Source: Aurantiacibacter suaedae (lineage in GTDB: Bacteria; Pseudomonadota; Alphaproteobacteria; Sphingomonadales; Sphingomonadaceae). From it: a DNA stretch of 64,000 bases. Location of the stretch: assembly GCF_005434915.1 (NCBI RefSeq), contig NZ_SKCG01000003.1, positions 372,001 through 436,000 on the forward strand, given 5' to 3'. A model generated the notes under the pieces. It was not told the DNA's origin, did no database searches, and was given only the letters and a program-made list of their open reading frames with translations. Position numbers and translations under genes: made by a program. Below, piece after piece: positions 32,668-42,171 of this stretch. How positions within the stretch are numbered: the stretch's first letter is position 1; each line of letters begins with the position of its first letter.

Positions 32668-35397
32668 ATGGTCGGCATGATCGCGCGCAACGCTCTCATC
32701 GGGGTGTCCATTATCGGCTTGGCGATTCCGTCATTAGCCGCTTCGCAAGAAAACAGGCCCTCGCTTCCGGCAGCGTCAGCCGACAAGAGCATCGCATCGC
32801 CGCAGCGCCAGCGGATCGAGCTGTCGGACGGCTGGCAGTTCAATCTTGTCGGCCCTTATAGCGACGATGGTGCGCTGGATTTCCCGCAGGCAGAAGAGTG
32901 GGAAACCGTTTCGATCCCCCACTCCTGGAACCGCGTGGGCTATTATCTCTCAGACCCCGAAACCCATATCAACACGCCCGAGAACATCGAGAAGACACAG
33001 GGCGTAGGTTATTATTACAAGACCTTTGACGCACCGCAGCTGAATGACGGCCAGCGCATGTTCCTCGAATTCGATGCCGTGAGCCGGACCGGCGAAGTCT
33101 GGCTGAACGGGGAATATCTTGGCGGTCATCGCAACCCGTTCGGGCGTTTCAGGCTGGATGCGACAGCGCTCGTGAAACCAGGCGAAGCGAACGAGCTTTA
33201 CGTCAAGGTCGACAACACCCAGCCAGCCGAAGGCAACAGCACGGCTGATGTCTTGCCCATGACCGGAGATTTCTTCGTGCGTGGCGGCATCTATCGTCCC
33301 GTCACCGTTGTGGTGACCGAACCGGTCCATTTCGACATGCTCGATTATGGCGGGCCGGGCGTTTACGCCGCTACTACGGACATTGTCGGTGGCGACGCCG
33401 AGATCAGCCTGAGCGGGCGCGTCACCAATTCAAGCGGCTCTGATGCTGCCATAACCGTGGTTGCAAGCTTGCTGGACGATCAGGGCGAAGTCGTCGGAAG
33501 CTGGCAAGAGGAGGCGGTCATCGCGCCGGGCGCGACGAGCGAGCTGGAAGGATCGATGCGCGCCCGATCCCCGCGCCTTTGGGACGGGCTGTCGGATCCT
33601 TATCTCCACACGCTTCGCTACGAGTTGCGTGCCGCGGATGGCACTGTCCTCGACACGATCGAGCAGGCCTTCGGCATCCGCAAGATGGAGCTCGATCCTG
33701 AACACGGGTTCCTGTTGAATGGCAGGCCTTACAGGCTGGTTGGCGCCGGTTTCCATCAGGACACCGAAGAGTCCGACTGGGCTGTTTCGCCCGAGCAAGT
33801 GGATGAATCGCTGCGCATCATGCTCGACATGGGCGCCAACTCGCTGCGTCTCTCACACTATCAGCACGGCAGCCCCGTGCACGATCTGGCAGACAAGTAC
33901 GGCATCGTCCTGTGGAGCGAAATCGGGTTGGTTACTGCCTGGACCAATGCGCGCGATCAGGTGGAAGCGCCGCAGGGCATCGTCGACAACGCCCGCCAGC
34001 AATTGCTCGACCTCGTTCACCAGAATTACAACCACGCCTCCGTTGCCGCCTGGGGCATTGCCAACGAAGTGGACTTCGGCCCCGGACGCCCCGATTTCCT
34101 CGGCCGCCCGCCCGAGGTGGTTGCCGACCCCATGCCATTGCTGAACGAGTTAGCCGACCTGTCGCGTGATCTCGATCCTCATCGGCCAGTAGTGCTGGCC
34201 AATTGCTGTGAGGATCGGGGCATGGTCGATGTGCCCGTAGTAGCCGAAGCGGTGGATGCTGTTGGTGCCAACCGCTATTACGGTTGGTATTATGGCGAGC
34301 CCGGCGAACTTGGCGAGCATCTCGATGGCCTGCGCCTGAAGCACCCCGAAATCCCGCTTTCGGTGAGCGAATACGGAGCAGGCGGCGCGCCCAACATGCA
34401 CACCGACGATCCGCTGGGAGGGCCGATCGATATGGCCGGGCGCACGCAGCCGGAAGAGTTCCTGACGTGGTTCCATGAGGAAAACTGGCGCGAACTTGCG
34501 CACCGCGACTACCTGTGGGGGATCTGGCTGTGGAATGCATTTGATTTCGGCACCACCGTTCGTGCTGAGGGCGATGCGCAGGACATCAATACCAAGGGAT
34601 TGGTGACCTATGATCGCGACATTCGTAAGGATGCGTTCTACTTTTACCGTGCCATCTGGTCTGACCAGCCGACCGTGCATGTGCAAGGTCGGCGTTATGT
34701 TGATCGTGCCTATTCCGTCACCGATGTGCGCGTGAATTCCAACGCTCCTTCGACGACCCTCATTGTCAACGGTTCCGAACTGGCCCCGCTGAGTGACTGC
34801 GACCAGAATGTCTGTGTGTGGCAAGACGTGCGTCTTGCTGCTGGCGAGAATGCCATCGTCGCACGCGGCAGTTTTGATGGTGGACCGGTCGAGGATGCCA
34901 TCACCTGGCAGTTGGATGAAGAGCAGCACCATGCCTTCCGCATCGACAGCGGCGCGGTGGTCGCGGCGTCGGCAGAAGTGCAGTTCGGCTCGGACGATTT
35001 CTTCGTTGGCGGAACTGCCGGCAGCACCGACCAGCGTGGCGGACGCGGGCGGCAGGCGGTTTTCGCGGATATCGAGAACACCGACCGCCGCGATATCGTC
35101 TCCAGCTTCCGCCAGGGCGACTTCAGCTATCGCATTCCTGCGGAAGAAGGGCGCTACCGGGTCACGCTGACATTCGTGGAGCCAGGCGAGCAAGCAGGTG
35201 CACGCGTGTTCAACGTGTCAGCGAACGGCGAGACCGTTCTTCCATCGTATGACATCAATCAGCGCGCTGGCGGAACGTTGAAAGCAGTTAGCGAGACGTT
35301 CGACATCGCAGTTGATGACGGCGGTATCGAACTGGATTTCTCTCCGGTCCAAGGTCAGGCGCTAGTCTCGGCCATTGAGATAGTTCCTCAGGATTAG
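32668..35397 (+). CDS. Secreted GH2 glycosidase with C-terminal malectin-like domain
   Basis: The 909-residue exported enzyme has a signal peptide (about residues 1-25) and a GH2 sugar-binding domain (about 45-215). An immunoglobulin-like domain (about 220-340) and the TIM barrel (about 340-650) follow. The acid/base is Glu467 (WGIANEVDFG) and the nucleophile is Glu568 (SVSEYGAGG). Residues from about 760 to the end form a malectin-like beta domain (FRQGDFSYRIPAEEGRYRVTLTFVEP). GH2 enzymes are beta-galactosidases, beta-mannosidases or beta-glucuronidases; the neighbouring glucuronate pathway favours beta-glucuronidase. It lies in the R5 operon. Confidence 0.88.
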   Translation: MVGMIARNALIGVSIIGLAIPSLAASQENRPSLPAASADKSIASPQRQRIELSDGWQFNLVGPYSDDGALDFPQAEEWETVSIPHSWNRVGYYLSDPETHINTPENIEKTQGVGYYYKTFDAPQLNDGQRMFLEFDAVSRTGEVWLNGEYLGGHRNPFGRFRLDATALVKPGEANELYVKVDNTQPAEGNSTADVLPMTGDFFVRGGIYRPVTVVVTEPVHFDMLDYGGPGVYAATTDIVGGDAEISLSGRVTNSSGSDAAITVVASLLDDQGEVVGSWQEEAVIAPGATSELEGSMRARSPRLWDGLSDPYLHTLRYELRAADGTVLDTIEQAFGIRKMELDPEHGFLLNGRPYRLVGAGFHQDTEESDWAVSPEQVDESLRIMLDMGANSLRLSHYQHGSPVHDLADKYGIVLWSEIGLVTAWTNARDQVEAPQGIVDNARQQLLDLVHQNYNHASVAAWGIANEVDFGPGRPDFLGRPPEVVADPMPLLNELADLSRDLDPHRPVVLANCCEDRGMVDVPVVAEAVDAVGANRYYGWYYGEPGELGEHLDGLRLKHPEIPLSVSEYGAGGAPNMHTDDPLGGPIDMAGRTQPEEFLTWFHEENWRELAHRDYLWGIWLWNAFDFGTTVRAEGDAQDINTKGLVTYDRDIRKDAFYFYRAIWSDQPTVHVQGRRYVDRAYSVTDVRVNSNAPSTTLIVNGSELAPLSDCDQNVCVWQDVRLAAGENAIVARGSFDGGPVEDAITWQLDEEQHHAFRIDSGAVVAASAEVQFGSDDFFVGGTAGSTDQRGGRGRQAVFADIENTDRRDIVSSFRQGDFSYRIPAEEGRYRVTLTFVEPGEQAGARVFNVSANGETVLPSYDINQRAGGTLKAVSETFDIAVDDGGIELDFSPVQGQALVSAIEIVPQD

Positions 35398-35405
35398 GAC
35401 CGATC

Positions 35406-36299
35406 ATGATCCTGACGAGACTTAGCAGGCGCGAGTTCATCGTCGGGATCGCCGGGCTCGCGGCGGCGGGGTGCACACGCGATGCCCTGCCTCCCCGACT
35501 TGCGCGCCAGCCGCTGGGGCTGGCCCATCTCACCGTGGCAAGGGAACTGGCGCTCGATTACGCCGGGACGCTTCGCCGTGCGAGAGAGCTTGGATATACG
35601 CACTTCGGTTTCCCGCTCGGCGCGCAATCCCCGCGCCATGATGCGCCGCGCGATCCGGTAGAGGTTGCTGAACTTTGCAGGCATGCCGGGCTGGCCGTGG
35701 GCACCGTCCGCCTCGCTTACGCGCCGGATTATGGGCGGCAGATGCAGCTTGCGCGAAGTCTTGGCGCGCGCATCGTCGCACAGTCCGCGGCTGACGTGTT
35801 CTTTACCGGACCGACACCCGGTGAGACGACGCGCGCGGCATTCGAAGACTGGATGCTGCGCCTGGAAACGATGGCACAAGCGGCACGGGACGAGGGCGTT
35901 CGCCTCGCCTATCATAACCACGACTGGGATCACGTGCCGCTGGACGGCAAGACGCCCCTAGAACTGATTGCGGAGGATTTCGCACCTGGAGAAGTCGACT
36001 TTGAAATCGATATCGGATGGGCGGCCGTTGCCGGTGTCGATCCGGTTGCATTGGTACGAGACCTTGGACCGCGGGTGCTTTCGCTTCACCTGAAGGATGT
36101 GGATCGAAGTTGCCTCGCGAACGATTGCAGGCGCTTTGTCGCTCCGGGCGAGGGTGACCTCAGCTACTCCGAACTTATGCCTCAGATTCGCGAGCTATCT
36201 CATGCCATAGGCTATGTCGAAGTAGACGATCCCGTCGACGGCTTGCAATCGGCCGCTCGCGCGGCGCAAACCCTTCGCCCGTCTCTTGCCGCGCGATAG
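35406..36299 (+). CDS. Exported TIM-barrel sugar isomerase/epimerase-like protein
   Basis: This 297-residue protein of the AP-endonuclease-2-like TIM-barrel fold is related to xylose isomerase, hydroxypyruvate isomerase and sugar phosphate epimerases. Likely metal ligands are the acidic and His residues in YHNHDWD, FEIDIGW and SLHLKDVD. The N-terminus is odd for this fold: a twin-arginine motif (SRREFIVGIAGL) runs into a lipobox (AAGC, Cys22), so it should be an exported lipoprotein rather than a cytoplasmic enzyme. It begins 9 bases after the GH2 gene. It may act on the released sugar or on a keto-sugar in the periplasm; the reaction is unknown. Confidence 0.72.
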   Translation: MILTRLSRREFIVGIAGLAAAGCTRDALPPRLARQPLGLAHLTVARELALDYAGTLRRARELGYTHFGFPLGAQSPRHDAPRDPVEVAELCRHAGLAVGTVRLAYAPDYGRQMQLARSLGARIVAQSAADVFFTGPTPGETTRAAFEDWMLRLETMAQAARDEGVRLAYHNHDWDHVPLDGKTPLELIAEDFAPGEVDFEIDIGWAAVAGVDPVALVRDLGPRVLSLHLKDVDRSCLANDCRRFVAPGEGDLSYSELMPQIRELSHAIGYVEVDDPVDGLQSAARAAQTLRPSLAAR

Positions 36300-36335
36300 T
36301 GGGTCTGCCGTGCGCAGCAGCGTCCTTATCGATTA

Positions 36336-37253
36336 TTACGCGCCAGTATAAGGCGAAGCGGAATCTAGCGGCGGAATGGCTCCTGCGCGCATGATCGTCC
36401 AGGCCGCCAGGGTATTGCCTCTGCGTGCAGCCTCGTGAGGATCGGCACCGCTGAGCCGGGCCGAAAGATAGCCGGCATTAAAGGCATCGCCTGCGCCGCT
36501 GGTGTCTACAGGGCTAAGGATTGCATCGGGAGCTAGCAGTTCGCCATCGGGCAGTCTGCACCCCCTTGCTCCCAGCTTCACCACGATCTCCGTGCATCCG
36601 AGACCAACCCAATGCGCGGCGACCTTTTCCTCGTCGGTAGGGCCGCAGATCAGCGCTTCATCTTCCAGGGTGGGCAGGCCGTGCGTCGCAACCGCGATCG
36701 CCTTATCCCGCCATCTCTCAGCCGTCTGCGAATTGGCCCAGAGGTTAGGTCGATAATTGGCATCGAAGACAACATTGGATCCGTTCTGTCGCATCCGCAT
36801 GGCAAGTGAGATGAGCGCTTCCTTCCCGGCATCCGGCAGAATAGCGAGCGAGATCAGCGAGAAGGCCAGCGTTGCGGACGCTTCGATCTGCTCAACCAAA
36901 TCTGCGGTGCCGGGTAGGGCGAACACCTGACGCGCGGCGCTGTCGCTTCTCCAGTAAGTGAAGCTGCGTTCTCCCGCATCATCAAGGGAAATTGCATAAA
37001 GGCCGGGCTGGCGTGTCGGGTCGGTAAGGATCGCGGAGCAGTCGAGGGCTTCTTCGCGCCATGCGCATCGAAGACGCTCGCTGAAATTGTCCCCGCCCAG
37101 CGCGGTGGCGAACGCCACGTCATGGCCGGACCGCGCCATGTGAATAGCCGTGTTCAGCGTGTCACCGCCGTAGCCAAGCCGATATTCGTCGCCGTCGGCC
37201 TGACGCAGTTCAGCCATGCCTTCGCCGACGAAAGTGACGCGGCCCGTTGCCAC
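36336..37253 (-). CDS. kdgK: 2-keto-3-deoxygluconate kinase
   Basis: This 305-residue PfkB/ribokinase-family sugar kinase carries the substrate-side motif GGDTLNTAIHMAR and the late DTSGAGDAFNAGYLS, with the catalytic Asp in GAGD. KDG kinase forms KDPG from 2-keto-3-deoxygluconate and ATP in the cytoplasm. The GTG start lies one base after the stop of the mannonate dehydratase gene, whose product it would use, so the two form a tight operon. Other PfkB sugars are possible by sequence alone, but the context is decisive. Confidence 0.88.
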   Translation of the reverse strand: MATGRVTFVGEGMAELRQADGDEYRLGYGGDTLNTAIHMARSGHDVAFATALGGDNFSERLRCAWREEALDCSAILTDPTRQPGLYAISLDDAGERSFTYWRSDSAARQVFALPGTADLVEQIEASATLAFSLISLAILPDAGKEALISLAMRMRQNGSNVVFDANYRPNLWANSQTAERWRDKAIAVATHGLPTLEDEALICGPTDEEKVAAHWVGLGCTEIVVKLGARGCRLPDGELLAPDAILSPVDTSGAGDAFNAGYLSARLSGADPHEAARRGNTLAAWTIMRAGAIPPLDSASPYTGA

Positions 37254-37254
37254 C

Positions 37255-38463
37255 TTACCAGTTCCACATGCTGCCGTCTTCCAACCGGGCGACCGGAAGG
37301 TAGGCAGGCTTGTAGGGATACTTCGCGGCCAGCTCCTCGTCTATGTCGACCCCGTGGCCGGGCGTCTCGCCGCAGTACAGATGTCCGTCAGCGAAGCTGT
37401 AGTCGTGCGGGAAGACCTCGTCCGTCTCCTCGGTATGGCGCATGTATTCCTGGATACCGAAATTGGGCACCCAGGTGTCGAAGTGCAGCGCACAGCCCAT
37501 CGTGATAGGCGAGAGGTCGGTCGCCCCGTGGCAGCCGGTGCGAACCTGGTACATGCTGGCAAGATCGGCGATGCGACGCAGATGGGTGAGGCCGCCAGCG
37601 CCGACCACCGTGGTGCGGATATAGTCGATCAGCTGGTTCTGGATGAGATCCTTGCAGTCCCAGATCGTATTGAAAATTTCGCCAACCGCGAGCGGGGTGG
37701 TGGTGTGCTGGCGCACCAGCTTGAACGCTTCCTGGTTTTCCGCCGGGGTGCAGTCCTCGAACCAAAACAGCTGGAACGGTTCCAGCATCTTGCCGAGGTT
37801 CGCCGCTTCCTGCGGCGTGTAGCGATGGTGGCCATCATGCAGCAGGTGATGATCGTAGCCATAGGTATCGCGCAGCTTTTCGAAGAGCTTGGGAACATAA
37901 TTCAGCGCCTTGCGCGTGTCCCAGCCGGTGACGGAAGGCAGCTCCGCGTCCGCCGGCTCGTAGTGCAGTGTGCCGCGGCCCACGCCATAGGCATCCTTGA
38001 TGCCCGGCACCCCCGTCTGGGCGCGGATCGCCTTGTAGCCCATATCGATATACTTGCCGACGGCATCCACCGTAGCCTCGATGTCGGCACCGTTGGCATG
38101 GCCGTAGACCATCACGCGGTCGCGGCTGCGGCCGCCCAGAAGCTGATAGAGGGGCATGCCGGCCATCTTGGCCTTGATGTCCCACAAGGCCATGTCCACT
38201 GCCGCGATGGCGCGCATCGTCACCGGGCCCCGGCGCCAGTAGGCACCGCGATAGAGATATTGCCAGATATCCTCGATGCGTTGCGGGTCGAGGCCGATCA
38301 GGCACGGGATTACATGGTCCTCGAGATAGGACACTACGGCAAGCTCGCGGCCGTTCATGGTCGCATCGCCGATCCCGTAAACGCCCTGGTCCGTTTCGAT
38401 CTTGAGCGTGACGAAATTTCGTCCCGGACAAGTGACAATGACTTTTGCAGCGACAATTTTCAT
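37255..38463 (-). CDS. manD: D-mannonate dehydratase, enolase superfamily
   Basis: This 402-residue enzyme of the enolase superfamily dehydrates D-mannonate to 2-keto-3-deoxygluconate. From the N-terminus (MKIVAAKVI) to the C-terminus ([13 protein letters not shown]) it closely follows the characterised ManD of Novosphingobium aromaticivorans as I remember it, and the length agrees. Catalytic and metal regions are visible: [28 protein letters not shown] and the His in RTGCHGATD. The start at 38463 is chosen to match the family; an in-frame ATG 36 bases upstream would add 12 residues. It stands in place of UxuA in this locus and is divergent from the GntR regulator. Confidence 0.95.
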   Translation of the reverse strand: MKIVAAKVIVTCPGRNFVTLKIETDQGVYGIGDATMNGRELAVVSYLEDHVIPCLIGLDPQRIEDIWQYLYRGAYWRRGPVTMRAIAAVDMALWDIKAKMAGMPLYQLLGGRSRDRVMVYGHANGADIEATVDAVGKYIDMGYKAIRAQTGVPGIKDAYGVGRGTLHYEPADAELPSVTGWDTRKALNYVPKLFEKLRDTYGYDHHLLHDGHHRYTPQEAANLGKMLEPFQLFWFEDCTPAENQEAFKLVRQHTTTPLAVGEIFNTIWDCKDLIQNQLIDYIRTTVVGAGGLTHLRRIADLASMYQVRTGCHGATDLSPITMGCALHFDTWVPNFGIQEYMRHTEETDEVFPHDYSFADGHLYCGETPGHGVDIDEELAAKYPYKPAYLPVARLEDGSMWNW

Positions 38464-38516
38464 GCAAGACCCCGGAAGTTCGCGACAGACTGTAGGCAAT
38501 CCTTGACGCTGCTGAT

Positions 38517-38529
38517 TTGGTCTGTCAAG
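38517..38529 (+). promoter_or_regulatory. Candidate GntR/FadR-type operator 1 in the manD/GntR region
   Basis: TTGGTCTGTCAAG, a 13-bp element, lies in the divergent promoter between manD and the GntR gene. Its first nine bases are identical to the site at 28346. Its centre is 22 bp from the next copy (38539-38551), the same spacing as upstream of receptor R5. Confidence 0.6.
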
Positions 38530-38538
38530 TTTCCAAAA

Positions 38539-38551
38539 TCGGTAAGTCCAA
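38539..38551 (-). promoter_or_regulatory. Candidate GntR/FadR-type operator 2 in the manD/GntR region
   Basis: On the minus strand the site reads TTGGACTTACCGA. It ends 15 bases before the regulator start codon, so binding would repress the regulator gene itself. Confidence 0.6.
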
Positions 38552-38566
38552 AAGGTAGAGCTCGAT

Positions 38567-39316
38567 ATGAAGGCGCAAGCAAGTCCCCGTCTCTACAAGG
38601 AGGTGGCTGCGAAGCTGCTGCAGGAAATCCAGTCGGGCAATTATGCCGTAGGGGCCCGCCTTCCTGCGGAGAGGGACTTGGCCGTCACGTACGATGTTAG
38701 TCGGCCGGTTATTCGAGAGGCCATTATCGCGCTCGAAGTGCAGGGCCTTGTTGACGTGCGCGTCGGCTCGGGCGTTTATGTGCACTCCGCCAGCGGTCAG
38801 AAAACGATCCCTGCCGGCGATGTTTCGGCAATCGAGCTCACCGAAGCGCGGCTCCTTGTCGAAAGTGAAGTGGCTGCGCTTGCCGCTTCACAAATTACCG
38901 GCGAGGAGCTGGCCGAACTGGAGGCGCTTGTTCGCCAGATCGAACAGGAGAATAAAACGCCGGGTGGCAAAGAAGAAGCCGATGCGGACTTCCACCTCGC
39001 CATTGCCAGGGCCACGAAGAACAGCGCCCTTGTCGAGTCCGTTGAGCGTTTGTGGGAGTTGCGCAATACGTCGCGCGAAGCGGTGTTGCTTCACGAAAAG
39101 GCGCGCCACGCGAATATCAAGCCAGTCGTGGACGAGCATACGGCCATCCTGAACGCCTTGCGGGAGAGCGACCCAGCCGCAGCGCGCGCAGCGATGCGCG
39201 CCCACCTGCTCAAGGTTCTCGACAGCCTCCTCTTCGCGACCGAGCAGCGCGCCGTCGACGAAGCTCGCCGCAATGTGCAGGCCAAGCGCGAACGCTATTC
39301 TCAGCTAACGGCCTAA
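38567..39316 (+). CDS. FadR-subfamily GntR transcriptional regulator
   Basis: The 249-residue protein has an N-terminal winged helix (about residues 8-78, with [38 protein letters not shown] and VRVGSGVYV) and a C-terminal all-helical FCD ligand domain (about 100-235). The metal-type pattern is D-x-x-x-H in DFHLAIA plus later His residues in VDEHTAIL and MRAHLLKVL. FadR-type regulators of hexuronate genes (UxuR, ExuR) are repressors released by a pathway intermediate such as fructuronate. It is divergent from manD and upstream of uxaC and uxuB. Two candidate operators lie directly before it. Confidence 0.88.
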   Translation: MKAQASPRLYKEVAAKLLQEIQSGNYAVGARLPAERDLAVTYDVSRPVIREAIIALEVQGLVDVRVGSGVYVHSASGQKTIPAGDVSAIELTEARLLVESEVAALAASQITGEELAELEALVRQIEQENKTPGGKEEADADFHLAIARATKNSALVESVERLWELRNTSREAVLLHEKARHANIKPVVDEHTAILNALRESDPAAARAAMRAHLLKVLDSLLFATEQRAVDEARRNVQAKRERYSQLTA

Positions 39317-39354
39317 TGACGGCCTGAATAATGTCGAGAGAGATTACCTGAATC

Positions 39355-40764
39355 ATGCATAAGCTCAGTCTCCACCCTGACCGGCTATTGCCGGCGCACG
39401 ATGCAACTCGCGCCATCGCCCGTGAACTGTACGAAAGCGTGCAGGGCTTGCCGATCATTAGCCCGCATGGACACACCGATCCCTCCTGGTTCGCCGACAA
39501 CGCAAATTTCGGCAATGCGACCGATCTCTTGCTCGTCCCCGATCATTACGTGCTGCGCATGCTCTATTCGCAGGGCATCCCGCTCGAGGCGCTCGGTGTG
39601 GCCGAGGCATCGGGTGCGCCTCGCGCCGACCCACGCGAGGCATGGCGATTGTTCGCCGACAACTATCACCTGTTTCGCGGAACCCCGTCGCGTATCTGGC
39701 TGGACTGGGTGTTCAGCGAGGTATTCGATCTCGACACACTGTTGTCCGGAGAGACGGCGGACAGCTATTTCGACACGATTACCGAGGCCCTCCAGCGCGA
39801 CGACTTCCGGCCACGCGCCCTGTTCGATCGTTTCGGGATCGAGGTGATCGCTACGACTGAAAACCCTCTCGACACCCTTGAAAGTCACGCGAAGATAAGG
39901 GCGAGCGGGTGGAACGGGCGAGTCATCACCGCCTACCGTCCCGATCCCGTCATCGATCCTGAATTCGAGGGTTTCCGCAAGAATCTCGATGCTCTGAGTG
40001 ATCTCACGAATACAGACTGCACATCCTGGGATGGTTACCTTGCCGCGCACCGAAAGCGCCGGGAATTCTTCCGCGAAATGGGCGCGACGTCCACCGATCA
40101 CGGCCACCCCACACCGGCAACGGCAGATCTGTCGAAAGCAGAGTGTGAGGACCTGTTCCGCAAAGTCCAGGCAGACAAGGTCGATCCTGCAGATGCCGAA
40201 CTGTTCCGCGCCCAGATGCTGACGGAAATGGCGACGATGAGCCTGGATGACGGGCTGGTCATGCAGATCCATCCCGGGTCTTTCCGCAATCATAATCCGG
40301 CTCTGTTCGATCGCTTTGGCAGGGACAAGGGAGCAGATATCCCGGTGCGCACCGAATATGTGCGAGCCTTGCAACCGCTGCTGGCAAAGCATGGCAACGA
40401 TCCGCGCCTGTCGGTGATCGTCTTCACGCTGGACGAATCCACCTATGCACGTGAACTCGCGCCGCTTGCCGGGCATTATCCCGCGCTGAAGCTGGGACCT
40501 GCCTGGTGGTTCCATGACAGCCCCGAAGGAATGCGCCGCTATCGCCGAATGGTCACCGAGACCGCGGGCTTCTACAACACCGTTGGTTTCAACGATGATA
40601 CGCGGGCGTTCCTCTCGATCCCGGCCCGGCATGATCTGGCAAGGCGGATCGACTGCGGTTTCCTTGCGGAGCTGGTGGTCGAACACCGGCTGGAAGAATG
40701 GGAGGCTGCCGAGCTGGCGAAGGACCTCGCGTACAATTTCGCCAAGACGGCCTACAAGCTGTGA
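39355..40764 (+). CDS. uxaC: Glucuronate (uronate) isomerase
   Basis: The 469-residue protein belongs to the amidohydrolase-superfamily uronate isomerase family and converts D-glucuronate to D-fructuronate, or galacturonate to tagaturonate. The diagnostic N-terminal metal motif SPHGHTDPSWFA is present, as are VIATTENPLDTLESH and the C-terminal FLSIPARHDLARRIDCGFLAELV. Length is normal for UxaC. It acts in the cytoplasm as the first step of the pathway encoded here. The next gene starts within its stop codon. It lies 38 bases after the GntR gene and is probably co-transcribed with it. Confidence 0.94.
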   Translation: MHKLSLHPDRLLPAHDATRAIARELYESVQGLPIISPHGHTDPSWFADNANFGNATDLLLVPDHYVLRMLYSQGIPLEALGVAEASGAPRADPREAWRLFADNYHLFRGTPSRIWLDWVFSEVFDLDTLLSGETADSYFDTITEALQRDDFRPRALFDRFGIEVIATTENPLDTLESHAKIRASGWNGRVITAYRPDPVIDPEFEGFRKNLDALSDLTNTDCTSWDGYLAAHRKRREFFREMGATSTDHGHPTPATADLSKAECEDLFRKVQADKVDPADAELFRAQMLTEMATMSLDDGLVMQIHPGSFRNHNPALFDRFGRDKGADIPVRTEYVRALQPLLAKHGNDPRLSVIVFTLDESTYARELAPLAGHYPALKLGPAWWFHDSPEGMRRYRRMVTETAGFYNTVGFNDDTRAFLSIPARHDLARRIDCGFLAELVVEHRLEEWEAAELAKDLAYNFAKTAYKL

Positions 40765-42134
40765 GGCTCTCTGCAGAGAACGCCGGCCAGTTGCCCGGCG
40801 ACGTTTCGCGTCCGGGCTACGACCGGGGCCAGCCCGTCGGTATCGTGCATTTCGGCATCGGCGCGTTTCATCGCGCGCACCAGGCTGCCTTTACCGATGC
40901 CTGTATGGAGGGCGGCGAACCGGGGTGGATGATTGCCGGGGTGTCAATGCGCTCGGCTGCCGTCGCGGAACAACTCAATCCACAGGACGGGCTCTATACA
41001 CTGACTGTGCGGTCCGCAGGTGAGAGCCGCACGCGCCTGGTCGGTTCGGTTGCCCAAGTTCTCGTCGCTGGATCCGACCGCGAGGAAATCGTCGCATGTC
41101 TTGCGTCCCCCGATTGCCATGTCGCAAGCTTCACCGTTACCGAAAAGGGCTATTGCCGGAAGCCGGACGGATCGCTTGATCTCGCAAAAGCGAAGGATGG
41201 GTTTTACCCCATCTTGAGCGACGCGCTGGTCATGCGGCGCGATGCAGGCCTGCCAGGCCTTTCGCTTCTCAGCTGCGACAACCTCTCGGGTAACGGCAAG
41301 CAACTCCGGCGTCTGATGCTGGAGTGGATCGATGATAATGCGGCCGATCTGCGCGACTGGTTTCTCGGCAATTGCACAACGCCGGACAGTATGGTGGACC
41401 GGATCGTGCCTGCATCTTCCGGTGCCGATCTGGACGGTCTTGAGCAGCGCATCGGGATGCGCGACGAAGGTGCGGTGTTCACGGAAGCTTTTACCCAATG
41501 GGTAATCGAGGACGATTTCGCGGGGCTGCGGCCTTCGTGGGAGGATCACGGCGTCCAGATCGTTTCGGATGTCGCGCCTTTCGAGACAGCCAAGTTGCGA
41601 ATGCTGAACGGCGCCCACTCGCTGCTCGCCTATGCCGGGCAGGACCGCGGGCACACTTTCGTCCACGAGGCGATTGCGGACGATCAGCTCCGCCACCTCG
41701 TGCAGCGGCTTATGATCGAGGAAGCAGCGCCTACTATCGCAGCAGGCGATGGGCAGGATCTGGAAGCCTATGCCGGCGACTTGGTCGCGCGTTTCGAGAA
41801 CCCTGCGCTCAATCACCGGCTGGCGCAGATCGCGATGGACGGCAGCCAGAAGATCGGCCAGCGCTGGCTCGAGACGCTCACGATCCAGCAGCAGCGCGGC
41901 AACTCCTGTGAAGCGATCCTGACTGCGATTGCGCACTGGCTGAACCATATCAGCGGCGATGCGCGCGAGGTCGAGGATCCGCAGGCCGACGCCTTGCGCG
42001 AAGTGTGGCAGCGGGCAGGGCATGATGGCATCGTCCAAGCAATATTCGGCACGGGCGGCCCCTTGCAGTCCGACTGGACGCCGAGCCAATCTGACATGGC
42101 ATACATCAACGCGAAGTTGCAGAGCCTGCGATGA
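40761..42134 (+). CDS. uxuB: Fructuronate reductase (mannitol dehydrogenase family)
   Basis: This 457-residue NAD-dependent long-chain dehydrogenase has the nucleotide-binding region (IVHFGIGAFHRAHQAA) and LSCDNLSGNGKQL. The catalytic block KLRMLNGAHSLLAY contains the family K-x4-N-x2-H. It reduces D-fructuronate to D-mannonate, which is the ManD substrate. The GTG at 40761 overlaps the uxaC stop by four bases (GTGA), giving translational coupling; the longer in-frame reading from 40698 would lie inside uxaC. A tagaturonate reductase role cannot be excluded, but no altronate dehydratase is present. Confidence 0.9.
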   Translation: MRLSAENAGQLPGDVSRPGYDRGQPVGIVHFGIGAFHRAHQAAFTDACMEGGEPGWMIAGVSMRSAAVAEQLNPQDGLYTLTVRSAGESRTRLVGSVAQVLVAGSDREEIVACLASPDCHVASFTVTEKGYCRKPDGSLDLAKAKDGFYPILSDALVMRRDAGLPGLSLLSCDNLSGNGKQLRRLMLEWIDDNAADLRDWFLGNCTTPDSMVDRIVPASSGADLDGLEQRIGMRDEGAVFTEAFTQWVIEDDFAGLRPSWEDHGVQIVSDVAPFETAKLRMLNGAHSLLAYAGQDRGHTFVHEAIADDQLRHLVQRLMIEEAAPTIAAGDGQDLEAYAGDLVARFENPALNHRLAQIAMDGSQKIGQRWLETLTIQQQRGNSCEAILTAIAHWLNHISGDAREVEDPQADALREVWQRAGHDGIVQAIFGTGGPLQSDWTPSQSDMAYINAKLQSLR

Positions 42135-42171
42135 CCATTGTCAGGAGGCATTCTTTGGCGGGTGCGACAAC

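Noticed and set aside
37216-38700. Long plus-strand open frame of 494 codons opposite manD
   Set aside because: It is the antisense mirror of the strongly supported manD gene in GC-rich DNA and has no ribosome site or recognisable domain.
39385-40686. 433-codon minus-strand frame across uxaC
   Set aside because: Antisense to a clear uronate isomerase gene; no start signal and no protein-like motif.
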